A stretch of 28,035 nucleotides of DNA from HXMU1420-2 sp040830545 (GTDB taxonomy: Bacteria > Pseudomonadota > Alphaproteobacteria > Rhodobacterales > Rhodobacteraceae), in contig JBFOMB010000153.1 in the NCBI GenBank assembly GCA_040830545.1, forward strand, positions 1-28,035, given 5' to 3'. The notes below the pieces were generated by a model that did no database searches, was not told the DNA's origin, and worked only from the letters and a program-made list of their open reading frames with translations. Positions 1 to 8,273 of the stretch are shown here, piece by piece. The stretch's first letter is position 1; every line of letters begins with the position of its first letter. The translations under genes and the position numbers were made by a program.

Positions 1-123
1 ACCCGCCTGTCGCCCACGCTAGGGCAAACATCTTTCCAAGTGATTAACAATCTGTTGAGCAAGCTGGGGCGGCGTAGGGCAAAAATGGGGCAATCGCGGG
101 GCATTGGCCCGGAAAGGGCAGGA

Positions 124-996
124 TCATCCGCCGAGGAACAGGCGACCTACATCAGGGTTGTCCAACAACTCGTCCCCAGTGCCCGCAATGGCCAGTTCGC
201 CGGACACCAGAACATAGCCGATATCGGCAAATTCCAGTCCCTTTTTGGCGTTCTGCTCGACCATGACGATGGTCTTGCCTTCGGTATGTTGCAGGTCGTG
301 CAGAATGTCGAACACCATGTCGATAAACCGCGGCTCCAGCCCGATCGACGGTTCGTCCACCAGCAGGATTTCCGGGTCCATCACCAGCGCACGGGAAATC
401 TCCAGCAGGCGGCGTTCGCCCCCTGACAGAACCTTGGCCTGATGTTTGCGCCGGTCGGCGAGGCGGGAGTATTTGTCGAACACCTTTTCTGCGGCGCGCT
501 TGGCTTCTTTTGGGTCATCCTTGAGGAACCCGCCCATCCACAGGTTTTCCTCGACCGTCATACCGGGGAAAACCGATTTGTCCTGAAGGATATAGGCGAT
601 ACCCGCCTCCTTCAGCTTGGAGGACGGGGAGAGTTTCGAAATGTCTTTCTTCCCTGGGCCGTCACCCACCTTGATCGCGCCGGAGAAGATGTTGTTGAAC
701 CCGAAAATCGCATGCAGGATCGTGGATTTGCCCGCGCCGTTCGGCCCGATCAGGCACAGTGATTGTTTGCGCCCCACGGCCAGGTTAATGCCGTGCAGGA
801 TTTCCATCCTGCCATAACCTGCATGCAGGTCCTCCAGCACCAGGTAGGGGTCGTTTCCCGCCAATGTCATCAAATCGGCAGTGTCGACATTCTGAGCAAT
901 GGCCTGCGCCTGCTTGGTCACCGCCTCGACCGAAATCACCGTGTCGACCGATCCGCCGTGATAGCCGCTGGCGCGTTTGTTGTCTTCGTCTGCCAT
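124..996 (-). CDS. livF: Branched-chain-type ABC transporter ATPase (LivF-like)
   Basis: One of two cytoplasmic ATPases powering high-affinity amino-acid or related-solute uptake. Seen: Walker A GPNGAGKST at about residues 84-92, signature LSGGE at about 190-194, Walker B ILLVDEP at about 210-216, and the switch-His region replaced by VMVEQN as usual in LivF. The start is the ATG at 996, which shares one base with the livG stop (TGATG coupling); a TTG one codon upstream is less likely. The protein is 290 aa, about 50 aa longer than ordinary LivF (about 235), because of an N-terminal extension (residues 1-50, polar, no recognised domain) before the usual YLVLEDLHAGYG start. It is the last gene of the livJHM-orf-GF operon. 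The family call is firm; the substrate is unknown. Confidence 0.93.
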   Translation of the reverse strand: MADEDNKRASGYHGGSVDTVISVEAVTKQAQAIAQNVDTADLMTLAGNDPYLVLEDLHAGYGRMEILHGINLAVGRKQSLCLIGPNGAGKSTILHAIFGFNNIFSGAIKVGDGPGKKDISKLSPSSKLKEAGIAYILQDKSVFPGMTVEENLWMGGFLKDDPKEAKRAAEKVFDKYSRLADRRKHQAKVLSGGERRLLEISRALVMDPEILLVDEPSIGLEPRFIDMVFDILHDLQHTEGKTIVMVEQNAKKGLEFADIGYVLVSGELAIAGTGDELLDNPDVGRLFLGG

Positions 997-1739
997 CAAT
1001 GCGCTCCGAGATAGGCGTCAATCACGCGCTGGTCGTCCTGGATGTCGTCCGGTTTGCCGCTGGCCAGCATCTGGCCGTGGGCGAGGCAATAGATCGTGTC
1101 GGCCATGTTCATGATGACACGCATATTGTGTTCGATGATGAAGAGCGTGATTCCAAATTCGGTGTTCGCCCGCCGCAGACGGTCGATCAACCCGTTGATA
1201 AGCGTCGGGTTGATGCCCGCCGTGGGTTCGTCCAACAGCAGCACGGTGGGTTCGTTCATCAGCGCCATGGCAAATTCGAGCAACTTCTGCTGGCCAAAGC
1301 TGAGCGAACCACCCTGCAAGAAGCGTTTTTCGTAGAGCCCCACGAATTCGAGCAGATGCAGCGCGCGTTCTTCGTCTTCCTTGGTGTTTTTCTTGAACGC
1401 ATCCAGGAAGGACAGACGGCGATGCGGGATGGAGATCAACATGTTCTCCACACAGTTCATTTCGCCGTAGATCCGGGTTTGCTGGAAGGTGCGCAGCAAA
1501 CCCAGACGCGCGATTTCGGGCACCAGGAGTTTGGAGATTTCCCGTCCCTCGAACTTGATCGACCCGGTGTCGATGGGGTGGTAGCCGACGATGGAGTTGA
1601 AGAGTGTCGTCTTGCCCGATCCGTTCGGCCCGATCAGGCCGGTGATCCCGCCCTGTTCCACGGTCAGCGAGATATCGGTGTTGGCCTTCACCCCGCCGTA
1701 GGATTTGGAAACACCGGAGACTTCGATGATCGAACTCAT
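996..1739 (-). CDS. livG: Branched-chain-type ABC transporter ATPase (LivG-like)
   Basis: Second cytoplasmic ATPase of the first liv-type transporter, 247 aa, normal for LivG. Seen: Walker A GPNGSGKTT at 37-45, signature LSFGQ at 146-150, Walker B VLLLDEP at 166-172, and IIEHNM H-loop typical of LivG. The reading frame stays open further upstream, but ATG 1739 is preceded by AGGAGG at good spacing and overlaps the stop of the 68-aa ORF by 4 bases (ATGA), so that start is chosen. The stop overlaps the livF start. Transport direction and family are certain; the transported solute is not. Confidence 0.94.
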   Translation of the reverse strand: MSSIIEVSGVSKSYGGVKANTDISLTVEQGGITGLIGPNGSGKTTLFNSIVGYHPIDTGSIKFEGREISKLLVPEIARLGLLRTFQQTRIYGEMNCVENMLISIPHRRLSFLDAFKKNTKEDEERALHLLEFVGLYEKRFLQGGSLSFGQQKLLEFAMALMNEPTVLLLDEPTAGINPTLINGLIDRLRRANTEFGITLFIIEHNMRVIMNMADTIYCLAHGQMLASGKPDDIQDDQRVIDAYLGAH

Positions 1740-1942
1740 GTCTGCGCCTCCTGATGTGGACCGATGTGACTGGCTGTGCCGGTCAACGCCTGATCCAGAT
1801 AGGCCATCGGTCGGAACAGGTAGTAGAGCGACAAATTGTTTTCCGGGTACAGCACCTCGGCTGAATCGGTACTCATGTTGACCGAGCGGAAGACACCGTA
1901 TCCAGCGACGTAGACGAAAAGCAGAGCGATAACCCACCTCAT
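1736..1942 (-). CDS. Small single-pass membrane protein inside the liv operon
   Basis: A 68-aa ORF that I cannot assign to a named family. It overlaps the livM stop by 4 bases (ATGA at 1939-1942) and the livG start by 4 bases (ATGA at 1736-1739), which is strong evidence that it is translated and coupled to both. Residues about 2-20 (WVIALLFVYVAGYGVF) form one hydrophobic segment after a single Arg, followed by a polar 45-residue tail containing aromatic YPENNLSLYYLF and ending in HQEAQT. The position between permease and ATPase genes suggests an accessory or assembly subunit of the transporter; that role is inference. The alternative, that it only serves as a coupling leader, cannot be excluded. 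Confidence 0.75.
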   Translation of the reverse strand: MRWVIALLFVYVAGYGVFRSVNMSTDSAEVLYPENNLSLYYLFRPMAYLDQALTGTASHIGPHQEAQT

Positions 1943-2979
1943 GCCTTGGCCTCCTCACCCTTGGTATCAACCTTGATGCCAAACCACTCTGGCCGGGTGT
2001 GTTTGAGCCAGCCCATCAGCCCGTCCTGGAAGAAGACAACGACAATGACAATCAGCGCCCCCAGCGCGACCCATTGCCAGCCGAGGAAGTAGTTCCACGT
2101 GGTTTCCTTGAACACCTGGAACATGATTGCGCCAATCACGGGACCCCAGAGCGTGCCTTTGCCCCCCAACAGCACGCAGACCACCATGAAGATGCCGAGG
2201 TTGATGGTCTGATAGGCGGTCTCAAGCGGTTCAAAGTGAATGAGCTGGAAGGCTGAGATTGCGCCTGCCACCCCCACAAAGAACGCAGATAGCGCCCAGG
2301 CCACCAGCTTGTAGCGCAGGGTATGGATGCCCATCGCCTCGGCCTTTTCCTCGTCGTCGCGGATCGCGTTGATCGCGGCCCCGAACCGTGTGGTGTAGAG
2401 CCACGCGACAAAGGCGAAGAGGATCACGCCGGTCACGGCGTAGAGGTAGTAGATCAGCGTCTTGAACGCCTCGAAATCCTCGCCGGGGTAGTTGGGCATG
2501 GATATGCCCTGACCGCCGCCAACCCACTCCCAGTTGGACACCAGCTCGCCCGCTGCGATGGCCACGCCCAGCGTGCCGATGGCGAAATAGGGACCGCGCA
2601 GACCGAACAGCAAGTAGCCCAGGATCACCGCCGTCGCTGAACAGAACAACCCGGCAGCAATCGTTCCCAGCACCATGCCGGCGTAATACTGCCCCCAGGT
2701 CCAGGTGTAGATGCCCCCGCCGGACGCCGCCGTGTATTCCCCGACGTTGTAGACAATCCCGATGGTGACCACGGCACAGACATACATGCCTGTGCCGTAA
2801 AAGAAGATGTTTCCGAGCGAGTTGTAGCCCATCTGCCCGCCCGTCATGTCCCAGGTGAGCGCAACGATGATCATCAGCCAAAGCGTGGCGAGCTGCGTCT
2901 TGAACGCCGGGAACAGGAAAGGCGCGACAATGGTAAAGACGATGAGGACAGCGTAAAGGGCGAGCTTTTTCGTGTTCAT
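1939..2979 (-). CDS. livM: Branched-chain-type ABC transporter permease (LivM-like)
   Basis: Inner-membrane permease of the first liv-type importer, 346 aa, with multiple hydrophobic helices from residue 7 onward. Seen: the LivM family stretch GLRGPYFAIGTLGVAIAAGE in the middle, the cytoplasmic coupling region FGAAINAIRDDEEKAEAMGI (the EAA-like loop that docks the ATPase), and the later GGKGTLWGPVIGA motif. ATG 2979 has a GAGGG Shine-Dalgarno sequence and lies 10 bases after the livH stop. The stop overlaps the small 68-aa ORF. It pairs with LivH to form the channel. Confidence 0.94.
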   Translation of the reverse strand: MNTKKLALYAVLIVFTIVAPFLFPAFKTQLATLWLMIIVALTWDMTGGQMGYNSLGNIFFYGTGMYVCAVVTIGIVYNVGEYTAASGGGIYTWTWGQYYAGMVLGTIAAGLFCSATAVILGYLLFGLRGPYFAIGTLGVAIAAGELVSNWEWVGGGQGISMPNYPGEDFEAFKTLIYYLYAVTGVILFAFVAWLYTTRFGAAINAIRDDEEKAEAMGIHTLRYKLVAWALSAFFVGVAGAISAFQLIHFEPLETAYQTINLGIFMVVCVLLGGKGTLWGPVIGAIMFQVFKETTWNYFLGWQWVALGALIVIVVVFFQDGLMGWLKHTRPEWFGIKVDTKGEEAKA

Positions 2980-2989
2980 GACTGCGCCC

Positions 2990-3904
2990 TCACTTCAACA
3001 CCTGCCGCAGCTTGCGCTGCCGCATGAGTTTCCACACCAGCACGATCAACAATAGCAGAACCGCGATGGCCTGCTGATAGCCGATGCCAAAGATGTGGGA
3101 GCCGTATTGCTCTGCCGCGCCGATGCCGAGGCCTGCGGCGATCACGCCGGGCAGGTTGCCTAAACCGGCAGCGGTGACGATCACAAAGGCGCGGACGGAA
3201 TAGGTGATGCCGTAAAAGGGCTGGATCACCCAGACCATCACGATGATCGCGCCCGCTGCACCGCAGATGGCAGCGTTCAGAGAGAATGTGAAGGCATAGA
3301 CCTTTTCAGTGTCGATCCCCAGCACGCGGGCTGCGCGAGCGTCCTGTGCAGTGGCGCGGATTGCCTGACCCATGCGTGAGTTTTTCATGAACAGGACAAC
3401 GCCAATGGCCAGCGCAGCGGCCATGCCGACACCAATGAGTTTTGCGATGGGTATGTCGATCAGACCGTCGGCGAAGAACAGCGTTTCATAGCCCAGATTG
3501 ATGGACTGTGTGTCCGACCCGAACAGCAGGTTCATGATCTGCGCCATCATGATCGCCAATCCGAACGTGGCCAGCAGCGACGTGAACAGGTCGCGTTCGA
3601 TAACGCGCGTGATGATCAGCTTGTAGCAAATCCAGCCGATCCCCCACATGACGATAAAGGCTATAGGAACGCCCAGCAGGGGGTGTACCCAGCCCTGTTT
3701 GGCCAGCCACCAGCTGACATATCCGCCCGCGATGACGAAATCGCCCTGCGCCAGATTCTTGACGTTCATCACGCCCCAGACCAGCGCCAGCCCGTAGGCG
3801 GCCAGCGCAAACAGAGCGCCGATCATGATGCCGTCGATGACGATCTTGAGATTGAGGATCGGATATTCGAGCAACAACCCGATATTGAACGCGATCTGAT
3901 CCAT
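2990..3904 (-). CDS. livH: Branched-chain-type ABC transporter permease (LivH-like)
   Basis: Second inner-membrane permease, 304 aa from ATG 3904 (MDQIAFNIG). The frame is open a further 39 codons upstream, but that stretch is basic and non-hydrophobic and covers the intercistronic gap; the 3904 ATG has AGGA close upstream plus AAGGGG further out. Seen: LivH hallmarks GLALVWGVMNVKNLAQGDF near the N-terminus, the coupling loop SRMGQAIRATAQDARAARVLGI, and GAAGAIIVMVWVIQP later on. It follows livJ after a 159-base gap that contains a strong stem-loop. Confidence 0.93.
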   Translation of the reverse strand: MDQIAFNIGLLLEYPILNLKIVIDGIMIGALFALAAYGLALVWGVMNVKNLAQGDFVIAGGYVSWWLAKQGWVHPLLGVPIAFIVMWGIGWICYKLIITRVIERDLFTSLLATFGLAIMMAQIMNLLFGSDTQSINLGYETLFFADGLIDIPIAKLIGVGMAAALAIGVVLFMKNSRMGQAIRATAQDARAARVLGIDTEKVYAFTFSLNAAICGAAGAIIVMVWVIQPFYGITYSVRAFVIVTAAGLGNLPGVIAAGLGIGAAEQYGSHIFGIGYQQAIAVLLLLIVLVWKLMRQRKLRQVLK

Positions 3905-3971
3905 ATGTCCTGCCCCTTGTTCCCGGGTTCGCCCCCAGGTGATGGGGAGGCTCATCGGTCCCTTTCGGCCC

Positions 3972-3985
3972 CTCTTCGCGAAGAG
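3972..3985. other. 14-bp perfect palindrome in the livJ-livH gap
   Basis: CTCTTCGCGAAGAG is its own reverse complement. It lies between the livJ stop and the livH start, 68 bases before the livH ATG in transcription order. It could be a small RNA hairpin next to the larger stem at 4019-4045. There is no evidence for a protein binder. Confidence 0.4.
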
Positions 3986-4018
3986 CGTCAAGCGATGAGC
4001 GCCCCCTTTTTGACGTGG

Positions 4019-4045
4019 CACCGGGCGCGACCTACGCGCCCGGTG
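4019..4045 (-). other. Intercistronic stem-loop after livJ
   Basis: CACCGGGCGCG and CGCGCCCGGTG form a perfect 11-bp stem with a 5-base loop, 18 bases after the livJ stop. On the transcribed (minus) strand no U-run follows it, so it is not a classical full terminator. In transporter operons such stems commonly protect the abundant binding-protein mRNA and reduce read-through to the permeases; that role is inferred here from position. A matching arrangement occurs at 18327-18349 after the second binding protein. Confidence 0.65.
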
Positions 4046-4063
4046 ATGGTCGTTTGGGGCCGG

Positions 4064-5284
4064 TTACGGGCGCGGCCAGACCAGATCGTGGCTGGCAAAC
4101 GCGCTGGGCGCGACCACGTTGTATTCACCGCCCTGGATCTGACGCAGCACCATCGGTTTCGCAATGTTGTTGCCGAATTCCGAGAACTTGATGTCACCAT
4201 AGAAGGTGCTCATCTCGGTCTCGGCAATCGCGTCACGCACGGCGTCCTTGTCCAGTGTCCCGGCGCGGGTAAAGGCATCAGCAAACACATAAACAGCGGC
4301 CGAAGCCTGTGCGGTTTGATACGGCACTTTCTTCTCGGCATATTCCGGATAGGCTGCTTTGAACTCGGTTTCATAGTTCGCCGCCGTGCCGAAAATTGGG
4401 TCCTCATAGGTCAGCGTTTCTGCCCACTGAGTCGAACACAGGATGTTTTCCGCGTAGTCGCCAAAGTTTCCGGTCACATCCGCCGCTTCACAATGGGTGA
4501 TGGCCACCATTGGCACGCTGATCTTCTGCTCGCCAATCTGACGGACGGCAGTCGCCGCTCCCTTGGAGTGGCCCGACACGATCAGCACGTCTGGCTTCAC
4601 CAGCTTTACCTTGGTCAGGATCGCGGTCATGTCGCTCAGATCGCGGGGCAATTTCTCGTCAACGACGATCTGCATGTTGTACTTGGATGCGTCTTCCAGA
4701 ACACCCGCCCGGATGTCGAGCGAGAAGGGGTCGTTTTCCACCGCAACGGCAACCTTGACCTCGGACGGGTCCTTTCCCTCGGCCTTGGCCTGTTCTGCGG
4801 CCAGAACGATGGCGGATGCCAAGTATTGCTCGGATGTGGATAGCACGGCAAACAGGTATTTGTACCCTTTGTTGAACAGCGACCGCGACGCGCCCTCAGC
4901 CTCGACCATAGGGATTTTGTACTTCTCGGTCACCGGCGCAATCGCTTTGGTCAGGCCGGAACTGTATGGCCCAAGCATGTATTGAACGCCGTCCTGATTG
5001 ATCAGGCGTTCTGCCAGGGTGGCGCCCCGGTCGCCCTTGGATTCATCGTCGTAGTAGATGACTTCGAAGTTGTAGCACTTGTCGCCCACCTGTACGCCGC
5101 CGGCTTCGTCGATCTTCTTGATCGCAAACTCATAGCCATTCTTGGCGTGAATCCCGTTGGTGGCGTACTTCCCGGTCAGCGAGATCGCGGATCCCAGCAC
5201 CAGTTTTTCGCAATCGGCCGCGAAGGCCGGTGCGGCGAATGCACATGCGGTAAGGACCGCGGCAGCGGCGTGTTTGACGTTCAT
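4064..5284 (-). CDS. livJ: ABC transporter substrate-binding protein, branched-chain amino-acid type
   Basis: Periplasmic solute receptor of the first liv-type importer, 406 aa. Start at ATG 5284, which has a strong GGGAGGA Shine-Dalgarno sequence; an in-frame upstream extension of 22 aa precedes the signal peptide and is rejected. Seen: signal peptide MNVKHAAAAVLTACAFAAPAFA followed by mature AADCEKLVLG; the peripla_BP_6 opening LVLGSAISLTGKYATNG; MLGPYSSGLTKAIAPVTEKY; and Cys pairs in the mature part. First gene of the operon; the about 160 bases upstream should hold its promoter, but I could not pick a convincing -35/-10 pair. The ligand cannot be assigned from sequence alone. Confidence 0.92.
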   Translation of the reverse strand: MNVKHAAAAVLTACAFAAPAFAADCEKLVLGSAISLTGKYATNGIHAKNGYEFAIKKIDEAGGVQVGDKCYNFEVIYYDDESKGDRGATLAERLINQDGVQYMLGPYSSGLTKAIAPVTEKYKIPMVEAEGASRSLFNKGYKYLFAVLSTSEQYLASAIVLAAEQAKAEGKDPSEVKVAVAVENDPFSLDIRAGVLEDASKYNMQIVVDEKLPRDLSDMTAILTKVKLVKPDVLIVSGHSKGAATAVRQIGEQKISVPMVAITHCEAADVTGNFGDYAENILCSTQWAETLTYEDPIFGTAANYETEFKAAYPEYAEKKVPYQTAQASAAVYVFADAFTRAGTLDKDAVRDAIAETEMSTFYGDIKFSEFGNNIAKPMVLRQIQGGEYNVVAPSAFASHDLVWPRP

Positions 5285-5418
5285 GATGTCCTCCCAGGTA
5301 ACCAGATTATTTGTCTTGGTTATGAGGGCATCATGCATGCGGAGGGCCAACAGGGCAAGAATTCCGTGATTCCGCCCTCTATTGGCCTGTTAGTCCGCCA
5401 TTTCGGGCGGCGGAGGAA

Positions 5419-5439
5419 GGCGGCCCGCTTGGGGCCACC
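5419..5439 (-). terminator. Probable thrS terminator stem-loop
   Basis: On the minus strand an 8-bp G+C-rich stem with one G-U pair and a 5-base loop begins 9 bases after the thrS stop. It is followed by a pyrimidine-rich TTCCTCC stretch rather than a true U-run, so termination efficiency is uncertain. Confidence 0.45.
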
Positions 5440-5448
5440 TAGTTTGGT

Positions 5449-7452
5449 TCAGCGCAGGTCGGGTGGGGTCGCGTCCGCAGCCAGCGATGCTGTGATCGCC
5501 TCCAGCGTTTCGACACTGGTCTGCTTCTGACCCAAACGCCGCACGCTCACGGTGCGCTCTTCAACTTCACGGTGGCCGATCGCCAGGATGACCGGCACCT
5601 TGCCGACGGAATGCTCGCGGACCTTGTAGTTGATCTTTTCGTTGCGCGTATCCGCCTCGGCCCGCACGCCTGCTGCACGCAATGTCTCGACCACCTCGGC
5701 GACGTAGTCATCTGCCTCGGAAGTGATCGAAGCGACAACAACCTGACGCGGCGCCAGCCAGAACGGCAGCTTGCCTGCGTGTTCCTCGATCAGGATGCCA
5801 ATGAAGCGTTCGAACGATCCCAGGCAGGCCCGGTGCAACATGTATGGCCGCTGCTTGCTGCCATCCGCTGCAATGTAGGTCGCGCCCAGACGTTCCGGCA
5901 GGTTCGGGTCCACCTGGAAGGTCCCACATTGCCAGACCCGACCGATAGCGTCGGTCAGGTAAAAATCGAGTTTCGGACCATAGAATGCGCCATCCCCCGG
6001 TTCGAGCGTGTAATCGCGCCCGACCGCTTTGATCGCGTTCTCCAGCGCGCCTTCTACGTGGTCCCAGCTTTCTTCGCTGCCGACCCGTTTCTCGGGGCGG
6101 GTGGCGAACTTGATCTCGAATTCCGGGAAGCCCAGTTCGCGGTAGATATCCGCAAGATAATCGATGAAGCGCGCGCATTCGTCCTGAATCTGATCTTCGG
6201 TACAGAAGATGTGGCCATCGTCCTGTGTAAAGCCGCGCACACGCATGATGCCATGCAGCGCGCCTGACGGTTCGAACCGCGCACAGGACCCGAATTCGGC
6301 CAGCCGCAAGGGCAGGTCGCGATAGGATTTCAGGCCCTGATTGAAGACCTGTACGTGACAGGGGCAGTTCATCGGTTTCAGCGCATTGATGCGGGTCTGA
6401 TCGCGGTTTTTGGCCGAGGCATCGTCGTTTTCGCCATCACGGCTCTCGTCAACCTCGACCAGGAACATGTGGTGTTGGTACTTTTCCCAGTGGCCCGAGG
6501 CCTCCCACAGTTTTCGGTCCACCACCTGTGGCGTGTTGATTTCACGATAATCTCCGGCGCGTTGCTTGCGGCGCACATAGTCCTGTAACTGGGTGTAGAT
6601 GGTCCAGCCATTGGGATGCCAGAACACCTGTCCCGGGGCTTCTTCCTGCATGTGGAACAGGTCCATCTCGCGGCCCAGCTTTCGGTGGTCGCGTTTGGCG
6701 GCCTCTTCCAGCATGTGCAGATGTGCCTTCAGTTTCTCCTTGCCAGTGAAGGCCACGCCGTAGATGCGCTGCAACATCTGGCGGTTGCTGTCGCCACGCC
6801 AATAAGCACCAGCGATGGACATCAGTTTGAACGCATCGCCTGGCACCTGGCCGGTGTGCTGCAAATGGGGACCACGGCACAGGTCCTGCCAATCGCCATG
6901 CCAATATATGCGCAGCGGTTCGTCGCCCGGAATGGCGTCGATCAGTTCAACCTTGTAGGGTTCGCCATTGTCTTCGTAGTGCTTGATCGCGCGCGCGCGT
7001 TCCCAGACCTCGGTGGTCACGGGCTCGCGTTTGTTGATGATTTCTTTCATCTTCTTTTCGATCAGGCCCAGATCTTCGGGCGTGAACGGCTCGGCCCGGT
7101 CGAAATCATAGTACCAGCCATAGTCGATGACAGGGCCGATGGTGACCTTGGTGTCAGGCCAGATCTCCTGCACCGCGCGCGCCATGATATGGGCGAGGTC
7201 ATGGCGCACCAGCTCGTTCGCCTGCTCCTCGTCCTTCATGGTGTGAATGGCGATGGAGGCGTCGGCGTCAATCGGCCATTGCAGGTCCCAATGTGTGCCA
7301 TTCACCGTTGCGCTGATCGCCTTCTTGCCCAGCGAGGTCGAGATACTCGCGGCCACTTCGGCGGCGGTCACGCCGGCTGCAAACTCACGCGCATTGCCAT
7401 CGGGGAAGGTCAGGGAAATTTGGGGGGAGTCTAGATTCGGGCCGTCGCTCAT
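5449..7452 (-). CDS. thrS: Threonine-tRNA ligase
   Basis: Charges tRNA-Thr with threonine in the cytoplasm; 667 aa. Domains in order: N-terminal TGS (about 10-70); editing domain with HxxxH at H84/H88 and C192/H196; class II catalytic core; C-terminal anticodon-binding domain (from about 565). Zn ligands C363, H414 and H540 keep the 51- and 177-residue spacings of E. coli C334/H385/H511. Motif 2 is visible as CARFEPSG and the motif 3 region as GSFERFIGILIEEH. A loop rich in Asp/Glu (about 335-352) sits before the Zn Cys. ATG 7452 is chosen because it has GAGGAG upstream; the open frame upstream lacks TGS homology. All catalytic residues appear present. Confidence 0.97.
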   Translation of the reverse strand: MSDGPNLDSPQISLTFPDGNAREFAAGVTAAEVAASISTSLGKKAISATVNGTHWDLQWPIDADASIAIHTMKDEEQANELVRHDLAHIMARAVQEIWPDTKVTIGPVIDYGWYYDFDRAEPFTPEDLGLIEKKMKEIINKREPVTTEVWERARAIKHYEDNGEPYKVELIDAIPGDEPLRIYWHGDWQDLCRGPHLQHTGQVPGDAFKLMSIAGAYWRGDSNRQMLQRIYGVAFTGKEKLKAHLHMLEEAAKRDHRKLGREMDLFHMQEEAPGQVFWHPNGWTIYTQLQDYVRRKQRAGDYREINTPQVVDRKLWEASGHWEKYQHHMFLVEVDESRDGENDDASAKNRDQTRINALKPMNCPCHVQVFNQGLKSYRDLPLRLAEFGSCARFEPSGALHGIMRVRGFTQDDGHIFCTEDQIQDECARFIDYLADIYRELGFPEFEIKFATRPEKRVGSEESWDHVEGALENAIKAVGRDYTLEPGDGAFYGPKLDFYLTDAIGRVWQCGTFQVDPNLPERLGATYIAADGSKQRPYMLHRACLGSFERFIGILIEEHAGKLPFWLAPRQVVVASITSEADDYVAEVVETLRAAGVRAEADTRNEKINYKVREHSVGKVPVILAIGHREVEERTVSVRRLGQKQTSVETLEAITASLAADATPPDLR

Positions 7453-7511
7453 GGCCTGTCTCCTCGTCGTTTTGGCGCCCACGGAACGCCCGGTTGCGGG
7501 TATGTGCCGCC

Positions 7512-7540
7512 CATATCGCAACTGAGGCATGAGAGGTCAA
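7512..7540 (-). promoter_or_regulatory. Possible thrS promoter
   Basis: On the minus strand TTGACC (7535-7540) and GATATG (7512-7517) are 17 bases apart, in the 104-base gap between the FkbM gene and thrS. The -35 matches 5 of 6 consensus bases but the -10 only 3 of 6, so this is tentative. It would let thrS be transcribed independently of the upstream methyltransferase gene. Confidence 0.35.
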
Positions 7541-7556
7541 GAGGAGGAGGGGGCTG

Positions 7557-8273
7557 TTAGGCCTGTGTTGGAACGTAGATAGCGTTGCGTTCCATCCGGC
7601 CCATCAAGCGGTAGCCCAAATCTGGATGCCGTTCATTCAGCCAGGCTTCGTCTTCGGCACTGGGTCGGCTGGTCGTAGCCTCCAGAACCAGCAGGGGGGC
7701 GTTCTGTGAAATCACCCTGGCTGCGCCTTCCAGAGCCTGCCATTCATACCCCTCAACATCCAGATGCAGGACCGAAACCGACCGATCCGGGTCGACCAGA
7801 TCATCCAGAGGCACAACCGGTACGTCGATGGTTCTGCCAGCGGTGGGTGATTCCACAATTGTCGACATTCCTCCAAGCTCTGCGCCGTTCGGACGCGCAA
7901 CCTGCAGGGGCAGTGTGTCAGCCTTGGCGCCTACAGCTGTGGGGTGCAGGTGCACATTGGTCAAGCGGTTCAACGCAATGGTCGCCTGCGCGGCCTGAAA
8001 ACTGGGCGGGTTCGGCTCGAACGAGTGGAGCACTGCACCCTCGGCCAAGGCGGTTGAAATCGCGGGCAGGAAGTCACCAACAAACGCCCCCCCAGAAATA
8101 ACATCGTGCTGACGTGCATAATTCCGGATAAGTTCCAGCGTGCGCGGTTCGTTGACCTTGGCGGCCAGCAGCAGGCGCGAAACTTCTCGGTCCTTGAACT
8201 GTTCGGGGATGCAGTAAACGCCGAACCGGTTCACCGCCGTCAACGGTTCGAATTCCAGTTTGTCCAAGATCAT
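7557..8273 (-). CDS. FkbM-family SAM-dependent methyltransferase
   Basis: Predicted O-methyltransferase of the FkbM family, 238 aa, soluble. Seen: a modified SAM-binding motif I at about 58-69 (VISGGAFVGDFL, where many members have DVGANxG), the acidic motif II HSFEPNP at 83-89, and the family hallmark LHLDVEGYEWQALEGA at about 169-184. Start: ATG 8273 has GGAGG 6 bases upstream (8280-8284) and is preferred over ATG 8309, which has none. It lies upstream of thrS in the same direction and is divergent from the creatininase gene. The methyl acceptor (sugar, lipid or small molecule) is unknown. Confidence 0.85.
   Translation of the reverse strand: MILDKLEFEPLTAVNRFGVYCIPEQFKDREVSRLLLAAKVNEPRTLELIRNYARQHDVISGGAFVGDFLPAISTALAEGAVLHSFEPNPPSFQAAQATIALNRLTNVHLHPTAVGAKADTLPLQVARPNGAELGGMSTIVESPTAGRTIDVPVVPLDDLVDPDRSVSVLHLDVEGYEWQALEGAARVISQNAPLLVLEATTSRPSAEDEAWLNERHPDLGYRLMGRMERNAIYVPTQA

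Noticed and set aside
1..123. Terminator or gene downstream of livF
   Set aside because: Only a 4-bp GCCC/GGGC stem is visible and no convincing ORF; the operon end may lie outside the window.
864..1754. 296-codon plus-strand ORF
   Set aside because: Antisense to livG and the livF 5' end; the protein is His/Gln/Arg-rich without domains, typical of the complement of a G+C-rich gene.
3683..4843. 386-codon plus-strand ORF
   Set aside because: Antisense across livH and livJ, crosses their intergenic stem-loop, no ribosome site and no domain.
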